Source: Piliocolobus tephrosceles (Eukaryota; Chordata; Mammalia; Primates; Cercopithecidae). From it: a stretch of DNA of 64,000 bases. Location: positions 71,558,311 through 71,622,310 of the forward strand of contig NC_045441.1 in the NCBI RefSeq assembly GCF_002776525.5, read 5' to 3'. The translations under genes were made by a program, and so were the position numbers. Below, one piece after another: positions 44,780 through 57,894 of this stretch (position 1 is the stretch's first letter; each line of letters begins with the position of its first letter). The notes under the pieces are model-generated. The model worked only from the letters and a program-made list of their open reading frames with translations. It was not told the origin of the DNA and ran no database searches.

Positions 44780-46079
44780 TTTTTTTTTTTTTTTTTTTTT
44801 TCACGTGAGCACAGGGGACTTTATTGATGGTAACCAACAAGGTGGGGCTCCCTAGGCCCCTCCCTCTTCAGGGGATCTGCATGGAAATTGTGAGGAAGGG
44901 AGATTCTCAGTGTGGTGGGGGACTGAGAGCAGTAGGGAACTCCCCAGCAGCTGAAGGCCTCTCTCTTCTTCTTGCACTCTCATTGGGGCTGGTGGTCTGG
45001 GGGTCTTACTTCTTGGAGGCCATGTGGGGTATGAGGTTCACTACCCTGTTGCTGTAGCCAAATTCATTGTCATATCTGGAAATGAGCTTGACAAAGTGGT
45101 CATTGAGGGCAATGCCAGCCCCAGAATCAAAGGTGGAAGAATGAGTGTCACTGTTAAAGTCAGGAGAGATGACTTGGTGCTCAGTGTAGCCCAGGACGCC
45201 CTTGAGGGAGCCCTCTGATGCCTGCTTCATCACCTACTTGATGTTACCATATTTGGCAGGTTTTTCCAGATGGCAAGTCAGGTCCATGACTGACATATTG
45301 GCAGTGGGGACGTGGAAGGCCATGACACTAAACTTCCCGTTCAGGTCAGGGATGGCCTTGCCTACACCTTTGGTAGAGCCAGTAGATGCAGGGATGATGT
45401 TCTGGTGAGCCCACAACCGTCATGCCACAGCTTCCCAGAGGGGCCATCTACAGTCTTCTGGATGGCAGTGATGGCAAGGACTGCAGACATGAGTCCTTCC
45501 ATGATACCAAAGTTATCATGGATGACCTTGGCCAGAGGCGCTAAGCAGTTGGTGGTACAGGATGCATTGCTGATGACCTTGAGGCTGTTATCCTACTTCT
45601 TATGGTTCATGACCACAACGAACATGGGGGTATCAGCAGAGGGGGCAGAGATGATGACTCTTTTGGCTCTCCCCTTCAAGTGAGCCCCAGCCTTCTCCAT
45701 GGTGGTGAAGAAACTAGTGGACTCCGCTATGTACTCAGTACAGCATCACCCCGTTTGATTTTGGTGGGATCTTGATCCTGGAAGATGATGAAGGCATTTC
45801 CATTGATGACAAACTTCCCATTCTTGATACTACCATGGGATTTGCCATGGGGAGAATCATACTGGAACATGTAGACCATGTGGTAGAGGTCAATGAGGGA
45901 GTTAATAATGGCGACAATATTCACTTTACCAGAGTTAAAAGCAGTTCTGGTGACCAGATGCCCAATACGGCCAAATCCATTGACTCAGGCCTTTACTTCC
46001 ACCGTGGTGTCTCAGGGATGCCAATGGCGCTGCACAAGAAGATGCAGCTGTTTGTCGAACTGGAGGAGCAGAGAGCCTA
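44780..46079 (-). pseudogene. GAPDH processed pseudogene, near full-length
   Basis: The minus strand carries a spliced GAPDH mRNA copy. In order it holds part of the 5' UTR (46079-46006, with 'ctctctgctcctcc' and 'agctgcatcttctt' blocks), a coding remnant (46005-45006), a 3' UTR (45005-44802) and an A22 tail (T22 at 44780-44801). The parent enzyme oxidises glyceraldehyde-3-phosphate with NAD in glycolysis. The coding region has no introns. The start codon is ACG at 46005-46003. The catalytic Cys lies in an intact SNASCTTNCLA block (Cys codon 45559-45557). The normal stop is kept at 45008-45006. A TAG at 45595-45593 replaces a Tyr codon, and frameshifts separate the frames 45924-45727, 45416-45234 and 45233-45006. 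The flanking duplication is not clear. GAPDH has many such copies, so I cannot give the locus number. Confidence 0.97.
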
Positions 46080-47310
46080 TTATTTTCATGTTGAACTATT
46101 TTATGTTAATTTTATTAACTTATGTTAGTATAAAATGTTAATTTTTAAAAATGCATATTTTTCTAGGCTTTGGAATGCTTAAGTATAATAAAAGTTTTTT
46201 GGTTCTTTGACTTTTGAAAGAAAACACACTGTTTTTGGAGGCAGTACTCTGATGCAATTTTCAAGGTCCTCTGCATTTATGAGGGTGTTCAAGTATTTTA
46301 ATTTATAGGCCAGTTTTGTTCCTTTATATTTAACATAAAATCATCTATTTTTTCTAGGTTTTTAAATATTTTTCTAGGCTTGAAGTTGATTACCTCATAT
46401 TTTAAATATCTTGTAAAAATTCTTGTTTATCTCCTCTTTTTCAATAGTTTTTCATTTAAAAACACTTTTCTTATTTCCAATATTATCTCTTTACAGTTTT
46501 CTTTTTGACTTGACTACACTTACTAGGTATATGTGGATAATATTAGTATCTTCTAAGTAAATCTTAAATTTCTTTATAAAAATAGTTAAGCTTCCATTTT
46601 TCTTATTTGATTGCTTTCTAATAGCTAGAGTTTTAATTCCTACTTTTTACTTTTTTGTTTTCTTTGGCACTATTTCTCTGATATCTTGAGTCACTCACTC
46701 CAGTAATTATTTTTTTTTTACATGCATAACTGTGAATATTCAAGATACACCACATTTTGTACTAAGTACAATATTGGCTGAACACCATAAAATAAAGTAT
46801 AGTGTTTTTGTTGTAATTGTTTTCTAAATGGACTATAATTGAAATTTAATTTCCTTTTAAACCTAATATTTCAGGAAATGTTCTGTATTATCCATTTTTA
46901 AAAATTTTAAGATGTTAATTTTTAGTGTTATAGACTGGCGGTCATAGAATATGACCTCTATAATTTCTACTTTTAAAATTTGTTTAGAATTTCTTTGTGC
47001 TCTGCAAAGTAATACAATTTTGTAAATGTTCTGCAGACACTGTGAATTAAAGAATATCCTCAGCTTATAGATTATGAATTTGAGTATATGGCTATAAAAT
47101 CAAGAATATAAATCATGTTATTCTGATTGTATAAATTAGTAGGCTTAAATATGTTTGTATTCATGGCATAGCTTTACATGACAGAAAATTTGGCAGTACA
47201 CTTAAATAAATAAGAGACTAGAATCACTATGTAACAAATCAGCCTTAATAACTACAATTTCACCATTATATTTGAGCATATATCCCATATTTATACAAAA
47301 ATTGATTTTA
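46080..47310. other. Unassigned AT-rich sequence
   Basis: No feature recognised. Confidence 0.4.
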
Positions 47311-47450
47311 ATTGATAAGATTTATTGAATGCATATTGTGTGTTGGCACAAACTGATGCTCTTTACCTTCATATAATCCATGTATAACACGCTTATTAGC
47401 TCTGTCTTAAATATGAAAAAAATGAGGCATAAAGCTTAAACATGGTGTTC
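47311..47450 (+). mobile_element. MIR-like fragment (weak)
   Basis: 'gcatattgtgtgttggcacaaactgatgctctttaccttcatataatcc…cttattagctctgtcttaaatatgaaaaaaatgaggc' follows the MIR order (position of tgtgccaggcactg, catttaatcc, attatccccattttacagatgagg) with heavy decay. A second L2/MIR-like stretch, 'acatttattgagtgtttattatgaaccaggcg', is at 47603-47635. Confidence 0.42.
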
Positions 47451-50204
47451 TGTTAGTCTTAAAATAGTATAATGGTAATATTATTTGTAATTTTCTGCTA
47501 AAATGGAGAGTTACTTATATAAGAGATAACTTGGGAAAAATAAGTCACGTTATAAATTTTGCAGAGCTGAAAAGTGTTATTTCATTCATTTACTTTTGAT
47601 ACAACATTTATTGAGTGTTTATTATGAACCAGGCGTTGTATTAGGTCTTATAGAAATAAAATTAATTTAAAAGCATTCCCACTATCACTGACAATACAGA
47701 ACACATAATAAAAGAGAAATTGTTGCTCTTATTTACTAAGTTTGTTGAGAAAGAAAATTGCAATCGAGAAGGTAGAAGTACAACAACATAATCAATTCCC
47801 TCCCCCTGCTCCACTCCTTTGTAAAAAGTTAAACAAACTAAGTTCAGCTCTCTATCTTTCTTTCTCTCTCTCATACATACACATTCTTCTTCTTGACTGC
47901 TTTTCAAGTAACTGTGTAATGGGTTATGTGAAAATTGAAACACATTTAATAAAAAATAGCGAATGTCAGTAGCTTCACACAGCTAAGGTCAATTAATGAT
48001 ATGCATCTCCTGGCTTGCCCTCTCCTAACACCTTGCTATCAGGTGGTACAAAGTAACAATGTTCTATAAAATGTTTATTAGTGGTTCCCACTCATTCATA
48101 AACCACTTTTTGTAACTTTGGTGAATTACCTGGTCTCTATTCAGAGACCTCAGAGAGCTGCACCCCAGTGTTGATGCTATGATTTTCTGAGGGCAGAATC
48201 AGCCAAAATGGACCAGGTAAGTCTTTCACAAAACGAGATGCATTGGACCAGGTAGCAATGTAGAGGACAAGATAATTTTATTAGATAATATAAGTACTTC
48301 TCTGATGCTCCTGGTCTTGTCGAAATTTTATACCTTGAGGTAAAGGTGGCGGTACCTGTACAGTCTCTATGGGTAATCAAAGCTTTTGAACATCTCTCAC
48401 TTTGCTAAAGAAATTATTTTTATCATTTGTGTAAGAATAACAAAACAAAGAACAGGAAAATGAAACTCCTCTGGTATAGACAACAACAATGTTTGAAATG
48501 TTCAATATAACAATGCTTGGGCTGTGGATTTCAAAGGGTCTTCAAATAATGAGTACCCCTAGGATATGGATTAAAGTTGCCTTCTATACAAAATGCCATG
48601 CTTATAATGGCATGTGTTAAAGAAAATTATTGTATAAATGGGCTAATGGAAGGAAAATAGGCTAATTAATTTCAAGACACTCTCTGCTTTTAGTTGGCTT
48701 CAATAGTTGTCCAAACAGTGTGATAGAAAAATGGGAAAAAATTTTCAGTGGTTCAAGTGATTATATCATCTATTTCAGTAAGAGAAACAGAGGAAATAAC
48801 AAGCTTCTCTTCCTTCTTGATTAACAACAATTTGTCAGATAGACTGATATTTTTAGTAAGCCAATTAGAAAAAAATGTTGAAACTCTAAGCCATTCATGT
48901 TGAAATTTATACAATAGAAATACAAAATTAGAGATGAAAGTGAATGGCAGAAAAACAGCAACAACTCATCTGTACAGTCAAGTAAATCCAACAGAAACAT
49001 GTATCAACTCAACTTTCCTCTGGCTTTCATCTTCCAAAATGTCCATGAACACTCCACAGCCATTCTTCAAGCAGGGAAAGATGGTAGCAAGACATTCAAA
49101 GTGCAAAGGGAAAATGGTTTTACATTATCATGGCTAAATATTTTGTTATTGTTGTTCATTTTTTTTAGTTTTGAAATCTTAAAAATGCATATAATCATGT
49201 AATCACATTGACATGGGCCTTCCCGGGGCCTTGGGAGGGGATGATGTAACTGATGGGTCCAAAATCTAAGATTTATACTTTCATGGCAAATCTTTCTAGG
49301 TCTGAATTTGAAAAGTGTTCATAATGGTCTCTAGCTATTAGTTTTACTGTCTGTAGTCTGTGATAAAAAACTTTACTGCTGGTTGTTTAAATACTTTTAT
49401 TGTACATAGAAAAATATCTGTATGATAAAGAATTATTTGCTTATAGGTATCCTTTTTATACACACACACACATACACACACATATGAATATATTCAAGAG
49501 TGAAATTTCTTAAATGCATAGAGTATGAAGTAAGCATTTTTTTCTTCTTAGTATCCACATTAGGCATTATGCTGTTTATATCCAAAGAGGATGAAATAGA
49601 TATTGATGGAATAGCTTAATAGACAAAGTACCTAGAAAGAAATTTTCTAAAGAAATTTCTGTAACATCCATAACAAGTTGCATTTATATCTGGTTTTTAA
49701 TAGATATTCTACTTTTATTGAAGTCATTGGTTAAATTTGCCCAATGTACATACTGTTCACTCACAGAAGTATTTTCAGAATTGTTTTTGTAATTTTCTGA
49801 ATAATGCTAGCTCCCTTTTTAAAATGACTTGAAAGCGCTCTTATTTGAGTTATTCCCCCTTTCCTCCTTGTATATGCTAAGTATAGTTAAAAGCAATGGT
49901 TTCTATACTTTAAATAATTGTTTTACAATATTTTAAACATTTTCACTTATGAAGTTGAATTAAACATACAAGACAATTTCTTACAGCTTAGGTTGGGATG
50001 CTGATGCTTCTCAGGAGTGAAGAATTTTAGTTTGGGTTTCTCATTCCCTATTTTGTTTGCACTCAGCAGTGTAGTGGGTGAGATCTATTTAGAACAATTT
50101 TGGGAGTGTAACAGATTCGATTTCTGATGCCAATACCTTACCTTTTCATGCTTCCATACTTTTCCCTACAGTTCATCATAGCTTGCCTCATGACTTTTTG
50201 TCTG
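47451..50204. other. Unassigned sequence
   Basis: Apart from the CA tract at 49459-49483 and the weak old-repeat trace near 47600, nothing is recognised. A good splice-donor-like string (caggtaagtc) at about 48219 has no matching exon evidence. Confidence 0.35.
49459..49485. repeat. (CA)n microsatellite, interrupted
   Basis: Roughly 12 CA units broken by one 'ta'. Confidence 0.93.
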
Positions 50205-50400
50205 AGCATGTGTATTAGTTTCCTGGGGCTGCAGTAACAAAATGCCATAAGCTGGGTGACTTAAATGATAGATATTTATGTTCTTACAATTCTGGTGTCT
50301 GGAATTCTGAAATCAAAGTGATGGCAAGATTGGTTCCTTCTGAGAGCTGTGAAGGAGAAACAGTTCCATCCTTCTCTCCTACCTTAACCAATTGAACCAC
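50205..50400 (-). mobile_element. MLT1-like MaLR LTR fragment (antisense)
   Basis: 'gtgtattagtttcctggggctgcagtaacaaaatgccataagctgggtgactt…acaattctggtgtctggaattctgaaatcaaag' is the reverse of the 3' end of MLT1-type LTRs. The remainder of the LTR is lost. Confidence 0.65.
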
Positions 50401-51529
50401 AGCTATCTTGGAGATATGTGAGCAGAAACAAATGTTGCTTTCAGGTACTTAGTTTGAACATGGTTTGTGATTTGGCAATTTTTAGTAATACTTAACTGAT
50501 ATAGTTAGTATTTAAATTGTTTCCCTACTAAGTTTATTAGCTGTCATGACATCAAAAAAAATTATGCATCTTATTTCAGTATGATGAATGCTACTTTTCT
50601 ATTGTACTATGTATTTAAAGACATTTTAATAAATAAAATTTGTAAAAATTAAAAGCAATAACAAAAAATATGGAGGAATACCTTTTTCAATTTTACTTAT
50701 CTAAAACCTTTTTAAAGAGAAAGGAGATATGCTTATGATTTACAGAGTTCACAAATATTTTTATTTTGCTATAATCCTCTCACTTGCACTCGAATTATAA
50801 ATCTGTTCATCCTAAACAAAAGAGTAAATACCTAGATAGTAGATATTTTGTTAGCTAATGTTCCCAACTCATTTCTACTTGGCAGAATCTAGAATTCTGA
50901 AGAGTAGAGGAATGTAGAATATTTAAGAAGTTAAAACATGCTGTGGGAGGCTAGTTTGTCTTTCAGGGATACAGATCTTTGAAGAGATATGTGTCAAGCT
51001 AGCATTCAGATGGAATGGTTTTTCATCCGTAGACCAACCTTGTCCTCTTGAGTCATCCTAGCTAGAATATTTGTGGATGTTTTTTACATGAATCTGTGGA
51101 AGAGAAAACATGAGTATTAACTATAAGTTAGGATAAGGTATTAAACACAACTGCAATGGGTACTCACTCTGCTGAAAGGAAACAACCATAAAGTGATGCA
51201 TTTTTATCCAAGGATTTGCTCCTCTCCATAGAGATGACTAGAGATAATATCAGTTCCAAATTCATGAAATCACAGATTAAGTTCAACATGAACTTAATCA
51301 TTAAGTTCAAATGAGTATAAATGCAAATTATATTTATATTATTACCTATGAAAATTTTTATCTATTATTATCAGTTTCTGGTTTGAATACTAAAAACATA
51401 GATAAACCAAAACCCATATTGTTTTTCATGTGTGCATTTCAGTAGGGTTTCACATGAGCAAGTTCAACTAGCCCTTATAAATCTGCTTTATGAATCTTGC
51501 TTTATGAATCTGGCTGCTCAAATTTGGGT
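50401..51529. other. Unassigned AT-rich sequence
   Basis: No feature recognised. Confidence 0.4.
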
Positions 51530-52985
51530 GCATATGTATTTAGCACCCTAAGATGTTAAGTCTTCTTGTTGAATTGAACCCTTTACCATTATGTTATACC
51601 CATCTTTGTTCTTTTTCATTGTTGTTGGTTTAATGTCTGTTTTATCTGAAATAAGATTAGAACCCCCTGCTCGTTTTTCTTTTTTGTTTGCTTGACAGAT
51701 ATTTCTTCCTCCCTTTACTTTGAGCCTAAGGATGTCACTGTATGTGAGATAGGTCTCTTGAAGACAACATACTATTGAGTGTTTTATCTTCATCAAACTG
51801 GGTACTCTGTGTCTTTTAAGTGGGGCCTTCAGCCCATTTACATTCAAGGTAAGTATTGATAAGTGAGGATTTCTTCCTATCATCATGTTGTTAGCTGATT
51901 GTATTGTAGACTTGATTGTATATAGTTGTTTTATAGTGTCAGTGTGCTATGTATTTAGGTGTGTTTTTGTGTTGACAGGTAATGGTCTTTTGTTTCCATG
52001 TTTACTACTCCCTTAAAGACCTCTTTTAAGGTAAGTCTGGTGTTAATGAATTCCCTTAGCCTTTGCTTCTTTGGAAATAATTTTATTTCTCCATTACTAA
52101 TAAGCTTAGTTTGGCTGGATGTGAAATTCTTTGTTGAAATTTCTCTTTTATGAGGGTGGTGAATATTGGCCCCCAATCTCTTCCAACTTGCAAGGTTTCT
52201 GCTGAGAAGTCTGCTGTTAGTCTGATAGTCTTCTCTGTGTATATGACCTCCCCCTTCTCTCTAGCTGCCTTTAAGACTTTTTCTTTTGTGTTGACTTTGA
52301 AGAACCCGTTGAATATGTGTCTTGAGGATGGTCAATCTCATGACTATGTGTCTTGAGGTATAGTATCTTGCAGGGGTTCTCTGAATTTCCTGAATTGGTA
52401 TGTTGACTTCTCTAGCAAGGTCAACCTCTAAAAGGTTGGGAAAATCTTCATGGACAATATCTTTCAATATGATGTTTTCCAAATTGTTTGCTGTCTCTCC
52501 ATCTCATTCAGGAATGCCATTTAGTTTTGTTTAGTCTGTTTATATAATTTCATATTTCTTGCAGGTTTTGTTCATTTCTTAAAAATCTTTTTTTTCCGCC
52601 TGTGTTGATTTGAAGGAGCAGTCTTCAAGCTCTGAGTTCTATTCTTCAACTTGATTGATTCTATTATTAATATTTCTAATTGCATTCTGAAATACATGTA
52701 GTGAATTTTTCATTTTCAGAAGTTCAGTTTGGTTCTTTCTTAAAATGATTATATTATCTTTTAACTCTTGAACCACTTTACTTTTTTCCTTGAATTTGAC
52801 TGCAACCTTCTGCATGTCAAGCTTCCTTGCAGTCTAGATTCTGATTTCTATGTCTGTCACTTCAGCCATTTCAGTTTGGTTAAGGACCTTTTCTGGAGAG
52901 CTTCAGGTTCATTTAGAAGAAGTGGGGCACTCTGGCTTTTAGAGTTGCCAGAGTTCTTGCATTGGTTCTTTCTCATCTGTGTGGG
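51530..52985 (-). mobile_element. Antisense L1: start of ORF2 endonuclease, ORF1 region
   Basis: The minus-strand frame 51886-51548 matches the N-terminal endonuclease of L1 ORF2 (ILTLNVNGLKAPLKRHR at the start, CCLQETYLT with the catalytic Glu, VKGSIQQEDLT). Plus-strand 51890-52985 is reversed ORF1 and 5' text, for example the ORF1-type 'ctcaagacacat' and 'ggttgaagaatagaac' sequences on the minus strand. The ORF2 part stops at about 51530, so most of ORF2 is absent. Old and inactive. Confidence 0.82.
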
Positions 52986-52989
52986 CTGA

Positions 52990-53836
52990 TGTTTCTTTCT
53001 TTCTTTCTTTTTTAATACTTTAAGTTCTAAGGTACATGTGCACAATGTGCAGGTTTGCTACATATGTATACTTGTGCCATGTTAGTGTGCTGCAACTGTC
53101 AACTTGTCAGCACCCATAAACTTGTCATTTATATCAGGTATAACTCCCAATGCAATCCCTCCCCCATTCTCCCTCCCCATAATAGGGAGGGAGTGTGTGA
53201 TGTTCCCCTTCCAGAATCCAAGTGATCTCATTGTTCAATTCTCACCTATAAGTGAGAACATGTGGTGTTTGGTTTTCTGTTCTTGCGATAGCTTGCTGAG
53301 AATGATGGTTTCCAGCTGCATCCATTTCCCTACAGAGGACATGAACTCATCCTTTTTTATGGCTGCATAGTATTCCATGGTGTATATGTGCCACATTTTC
53401 TTAATCCAGTCTGTCACAGATGGACATTTGGGTTGATTCCAAGTCTTTTCTATTGTGAATAGTGCCACAATAAACATACATGTGCATGTGTCTTTATAGC
53501 AGCATGACTTACAATCCTTTGGTTATATACCCAGTAATGGGATGGCTGAGTCATATGGTATTTCTAGTTCTAGATCCTTGAGGAATCGCCATACTGTTTT
53601 CCACAATGGTTGAACCAATTTACAATCCCACCAACAGTGTAAAAGTGTTCCTATTTCTCCACATCCTCTCCAGCACCTGTTGTTTCCTGACTTTTTAATG
53701 ATTGCCATTCTAACTGGTGTGGGATGGTATCTCATTGTGGTTTTGATTTGCATTTCTCTGATGGCCAGTGATAATGAGCATTTTTTCATGTGCCTGTTGG
53801 CTGTATGCATTTCTTCTTTTGAGAAATGTCTATTTC
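52990..53836 (-). mobile_element. 5'-truncated antisense L1PA
   Basis: A T-rich (TTTC)n tail at 52990-53011, then reversed 3' UTR and ORF2 end. Minus-strand frames 53858-53523 and 53477-53235 read the C-terminal ORF2 region (CWWDCKLVQPLW, then IKKMWHIYTMEYYAAIKKDEF). It starts at about 53836, within the ORF2 C-terminal region. Similar in age to the L1 at 24.3-26.5 kb. No clear target duplication found. Confidence 0.93.
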
Positions 53837-53901
53837 TAAGCAAAAGTTTACAAAACATTAAGAGAACATTTTTCTTTTTCCTTGGACCCTCATTGGCTTA
53901 T
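53837..53901. other. Short unassigned spacer
   Basis: About 65 bp of sequence between two L1 pieces, not recognised. Confidence 0.4.
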
Positions 53902-54256
53902 AGAAATATCCAGCTTTTAGAAGCGATCATTCTCAGTAAACTAACAGAGGAACAGAAGACCAAACCCCGCATGTTTTCACTTATAAGTGGGAGTTGAAGA
54001 ATGAGAACACACGGACACAGGGAAGGGAACGTCACACACTGGAACCTGTCAGAGGGTCGGGGCCAGCGGGAGGGAGAGCATTAGGACAAATACCTAATGC
54101 ATATAGGGATTAAAACCTAGATGATGGGTTGATGCGTGCAGCAAACGACCATGGCATATGTATACATATGCAACAAACCTGCACATTCTGCACATGTATC
54201 CCAGAACTTAATAAAATAAAATAAAAATGGAAAAGGGAAGAAAAATTCAGCTATTA
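53902..54256 (+). mobile_element. 5'-truncated L1 3' end (L1PB/L1PA-old) with target duplication
   Basis: The L1 body at 53920-54238 runs from 'agcgatcattctcagtaaactaacagagg' (ORF2 end) through the 3' UTR to the AATAAA-rich tail. It is flanked by an 18-bp duplication with 15 matches (53902-53919 and 54239-54256). It lies head-on to the antisense L1PA on its left. Confidence 0.9.
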
Positions 54257-54439
54257 AGGACCAATGGAGTCATGCTTTCTTTCAAATGCATCATACACTG
54301 TTTTCTTTCATTGAATAAAAAGTTATATACACAAACACAAAAAAGGAGTAAAAACAACCACCTCATAATGGTTATATCAATTTACATTCCTGCCATCAGT
54401 GCACGTGGGTTTATTGTGAATATAGTTAATAATATTTGT
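54257..54439. other. Unassigned spacer
   Basis: No feature recognised. Confidence 0.4.
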
Positions 54440-54680
54440 GTTGTTTACTTGAAATTGGTTAAGGGAGTAGATGTTTAGTGTAACCACACACACACTCACA
54501 CACACACCCCACAGTTGTAACTATGTGTATGTACTTATAGATTTGCTCATTAATTTGCTTTGGTAATTATTCACGATATGTATGTATACTAAAACATTAC
54601 ATAGTACATCTTGAATATATACAATTTTTATATATCAGTTATACCTCAATAAAGCTAGAAAAAATTAAATAAAATGAAAT
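54440..54680 (+). mobile_element. L1M 3' UTR fragment
   Basis: 'gtacatcttgaatatatacaatttttatatatcagttatacctcaataaagct' is the end of old L1 (L1MA/MB-type) 3' UTRs. A CA-rich microsatellite lies at 54484-54508. Confidence 0.58.
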
Positions 54681-56502
54681 ACATGTCAAAATAAATAAAT
54701 AACTAAAAACGTATCCCATCTTCAAAATTAAAAATGAATTCCAAATGAAAAAACAAAACAAAGTAACACAGAAAACAGCCACCCACCTTGCAGTGGGTGT
54801 CCTGATGGAGTGCTTTTTTTTTCCTTTAATAAATCCCTACTTCAATTAGGTTCATCTCAAACATTAGAGATGTTTCAGTAACACAGACCTTCACAAGAGA
54901 ATAGTAAGAGGTTTCTTACTTTTCTGAAAATGTGGTCACTCTTTCTTTTTAAAATTTAATGTATGATAAAACACCATCAACTACTGGTCATTATCTGTTT
55001 ATGTGAGCCAGCTTCTTTTGTCAATGTGCTTGCTTTTCATTTTCTGGAGTTATTCTCATGATTTTCTCCTATTTTAACCTTGGAGGTGAAGAGACAACCT
55101 CCAAGGAACAACAACAGGAACTATTCTTTTTATAACTATTTTTATTTCTTTGTTTCCATTTGCTTCTCATTAGTGTGAGGAGCTTTGAAAGGCATAGGAA
55201 ATCTCTATGTATATCCTAAATGTCAGTAGAGAGATCTTACATCTTATCTTAATGAGTCAGGGGACATTTAAACACTTCACTCTTATCCAACTTAGCCCCA
55301 GACTACACGGGAAAAGGGCAGTCACAAAATCGTCAAAACCTAAGGCTGTGAAACCTATATTTTCATGAATATATTTAAGAAATAAGTAGAATTAAGGAAA
55401 AAAGATGGTGAGTAACAGCCATGACACAGACAATTTATTTATGAGAAATGCCCATACTGAATATGCTTTATTTAAAAGATTAATCATATGTATAAATATA
55501 TCAGAACAGAAAAGAAATGCTTAATTTTCTCCATTTGTCAGATACACTGTTTTTTTTTTTTTTGTTACATTAGAGCAAATTAAAAGTACAAGTGCTTAAT
55601 GAAGGCATTTTACAAAACAAAGTTAGATGCACATGGCAGTAAGTTAAGTTTCAATCTCATAGAAGCTGATTTTTTAAAACAAATCCTTTGGGCTACATTT
55701 TAATATATAGGCTCTCAGCCTGGCAAGATCACTTCAAAATTTGATACAAATCAGCACATTCAGAAAATTAGGAAGTAAATAACTTGGTTTTAAATAGTTC
55801 AAGACATTATTTCATATCTTAAGCAAAAAATAAAAATAAAACAGCTGAGCTTAAAATTTGGCAGGCACTCAGTCCTTAATCTAGAATATTTACTATATTT
55901 AAAACATAAATTAAATTTCTTGCATCTGGATACATTATAAGGAACTGGATGGAATCCTAATGTAACTTCTCTGGGAACAAATGAATTTCCCAACCAACTA
56001 AATCAGCCAAATGATTTTTTTTATAGATTTATCTTTGTTAATAAGGCAAAACAAGCACTTTCCAAGTGTAGAGTATGATTTGTTGCTACACAATTTTTTC
56101 CTACAACTTCTTACTCTTGCCCACACAGCACAAGTGTAAGCATTGAAGGACCTACAGGAAAAGCTTTCTCTTTATCTTATAAATGACCGACTGGTATATG
56201 CACAGAGATAAATCTCAGCATCTGCCCTAGAACTTAGGACACCAACATATCTCTCTGACAGAAACTTTTAACTTATTTACAAAGATAGATGAGAAAGTGA
56301 AGCAGGTATAGCAGAATAGAAAGTTCAAGGCCCTTGTTATACTAACTCATTGAAACAAAGCAATATCTTCTCTATATCTCTTTACTTTTGGAAGGGAATT
56401 TGCTGTTTTTTAAATTGACTTTTTTGATGCATGTAATTATCCAATCAACACCCTTAGAGAGCCAAGAAATATAAAAATATCAATAATACCATTTTCATGC
56501 TG
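54681..56502. other. Unassigned AT-rich sequence
   Basis: A T17 run lies near 55551-55563. No gene or repeat recognised. Confidence 0.4.
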
Positions 56503-56870
56503 TATTAGTCAATTTTTATGCTGTCGATAAAGACACACCCAAGTCTGGATAATCTGTTAGGAAAAGAGGTTTAATGGACTCACAGTTCCATGTGTCTCGG
56601 GGGGCCTTACAATCATGGCAAAAGGTGAAAGGGATGTCTTCCGCGGTGGCAGAGAAGAAAGAATGAGAGTCACGGGAAAGAGGAAACCCCTTACTAAATC
56701 ATCAGATCTCATGAGACTTATTCACTACAATGAGAACAGTATGGGAAATATCTCTCCTATGATTCAATTATTTCCCACTGGGCCCCTCCCACAACATGTA
56801 GGAATTATGGGAGCTCCAATTCAAGATAATATTTGGGTGGGAACACAGCCAAATCATATCACATCCATTA
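56503..56870 (-). mobile_element. THE1/MST-type MaLR solo LTR (antisense)
   Basis: The plus strand runs from 'tgtattagtcaatttttatgctg' through 'aggtttaatggactcacagttcc', 'cttacaatcatggcaaaagg', 'catcagatctcatgag' to 'attcaagataatatttgggtgggaacacagccaaatcatatca'. This is the complete reversed layout of an MaLR LTR of about 368 bp. No internal part follows. Confidence 0.93.
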
Positions 56871-57567
56871 GATGCATAAATAAAAATAAAATATTGTAAA
56901 AATAAAGATTCCGATAAATGGCTACCTTTAAGCAGAGATTGTGGAAATGTACACAGTAGTCTTACTGTATGGTAATTTAATAAATAAAACATGCTAGAAT
57001 TTTATGTAGTATTTGCATATATGATTCCATATATACTGTATCTTAGTAAATTAATTGTGAACATGTGCAACCATAGAACTGCTGTGATATCCATTGGGGG
57101 AGATGTGGTGTGTGTGTGTGTGTGTATGTGTGTATAATGTGTGGAAAATTATATATATGTATATATAGTATGTATTTGCATATAATGGGTAATTATATTT
57201 ATCTATATATAAAATGGAGAAATTATAAACAACCTAAAAGCACAAACACATGGAATTGATTCAAAAAATCACAAAACATAAATAACGAACTTTAAAACAT
57301 AAAAGACAGCAGCTTCCCAAACTTCTTAGCCGCTGTATTCCCCCACCCTATGAAATTGCCTGTAGTGCTCAATTCTCTACCTAAGGATGCCACCCGTTTT
57401 TCCCTACCACAAAGGACATCCCATGCAGCACTTCCATGGAACCCAGGGGCATGCTGAAACTCTATTGGTGAATCGCTGTTATACAGCACTATTTAATAAG
57501 TCTATATCTACTCAAAATATGTGAGTTTAACAAATGAAACACAAGTTACAAACAACAAAAACATGTA
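56871..57567. other. Unassigned sequence with (TG)n
   Basis: A TG tract with one interruption lies at 57107-57133, followed by TA-rich text to about 57210. The rest is unassigned. Confidence 0.4.
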
Positions 57568-57894
57568 CAGACAGTTCCCAATTTATGAAAGCTTGACTTG
57601 CTCTTTTTTGACTTTATGATGATTATGCAAAAGTGATATGTGTGTCTCAATACACATGAAAGTATTCAATGAATTACAAAATATATAGAATATTTTATTA
57701 TTAAATAAGATTTGTGTTATACGATTTTGCTCAAATATAGGCTAATGTAAATGTTCTGGGCACATTTAAGGTAGGCTAAGCTAAGCTATGATGTTGGTAG
57801 GTCAGGTGTATTAAATACATCTTTGGTTTTGGATATTTTATACTTACAATGGGTTTATCAAGATATAACCTCATCATAAGTTGAGAACCATCTG
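57568..57894. mobile_element. Tigger-family MITE with readable terminal inverted repeats
   Basis: The left end cagacagttcccaatttatga and the reverse complement of the right end, cagatggttctcaacttatga, match at 17 of 21 bases. The interior 'cacatttaaggtaggctaagctaagctatgatgttggtaggtcagg' is a remembered marker of a Tc1/mariner (Tigger) MITE family such as MER44/MER46. A TA precedes it; the right flank is TG, consistent with a decayed TA. Confidence 0.82.

Noticed and set aside
45312..46128. Plus-strand frames of 118-123 codons over the GAPDH copy
   Set aside because: Antisense shadows of the GAPDH pseudogene, whose coding strand is minus.
48170..48400. Splice-donor-like caggtaagtc near 48219 with a 67-codon minus-strand frame
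   Set aside because: No acceptor, exon or protein similarity to support a gene. Single strong donor strings are common in 64 kb.
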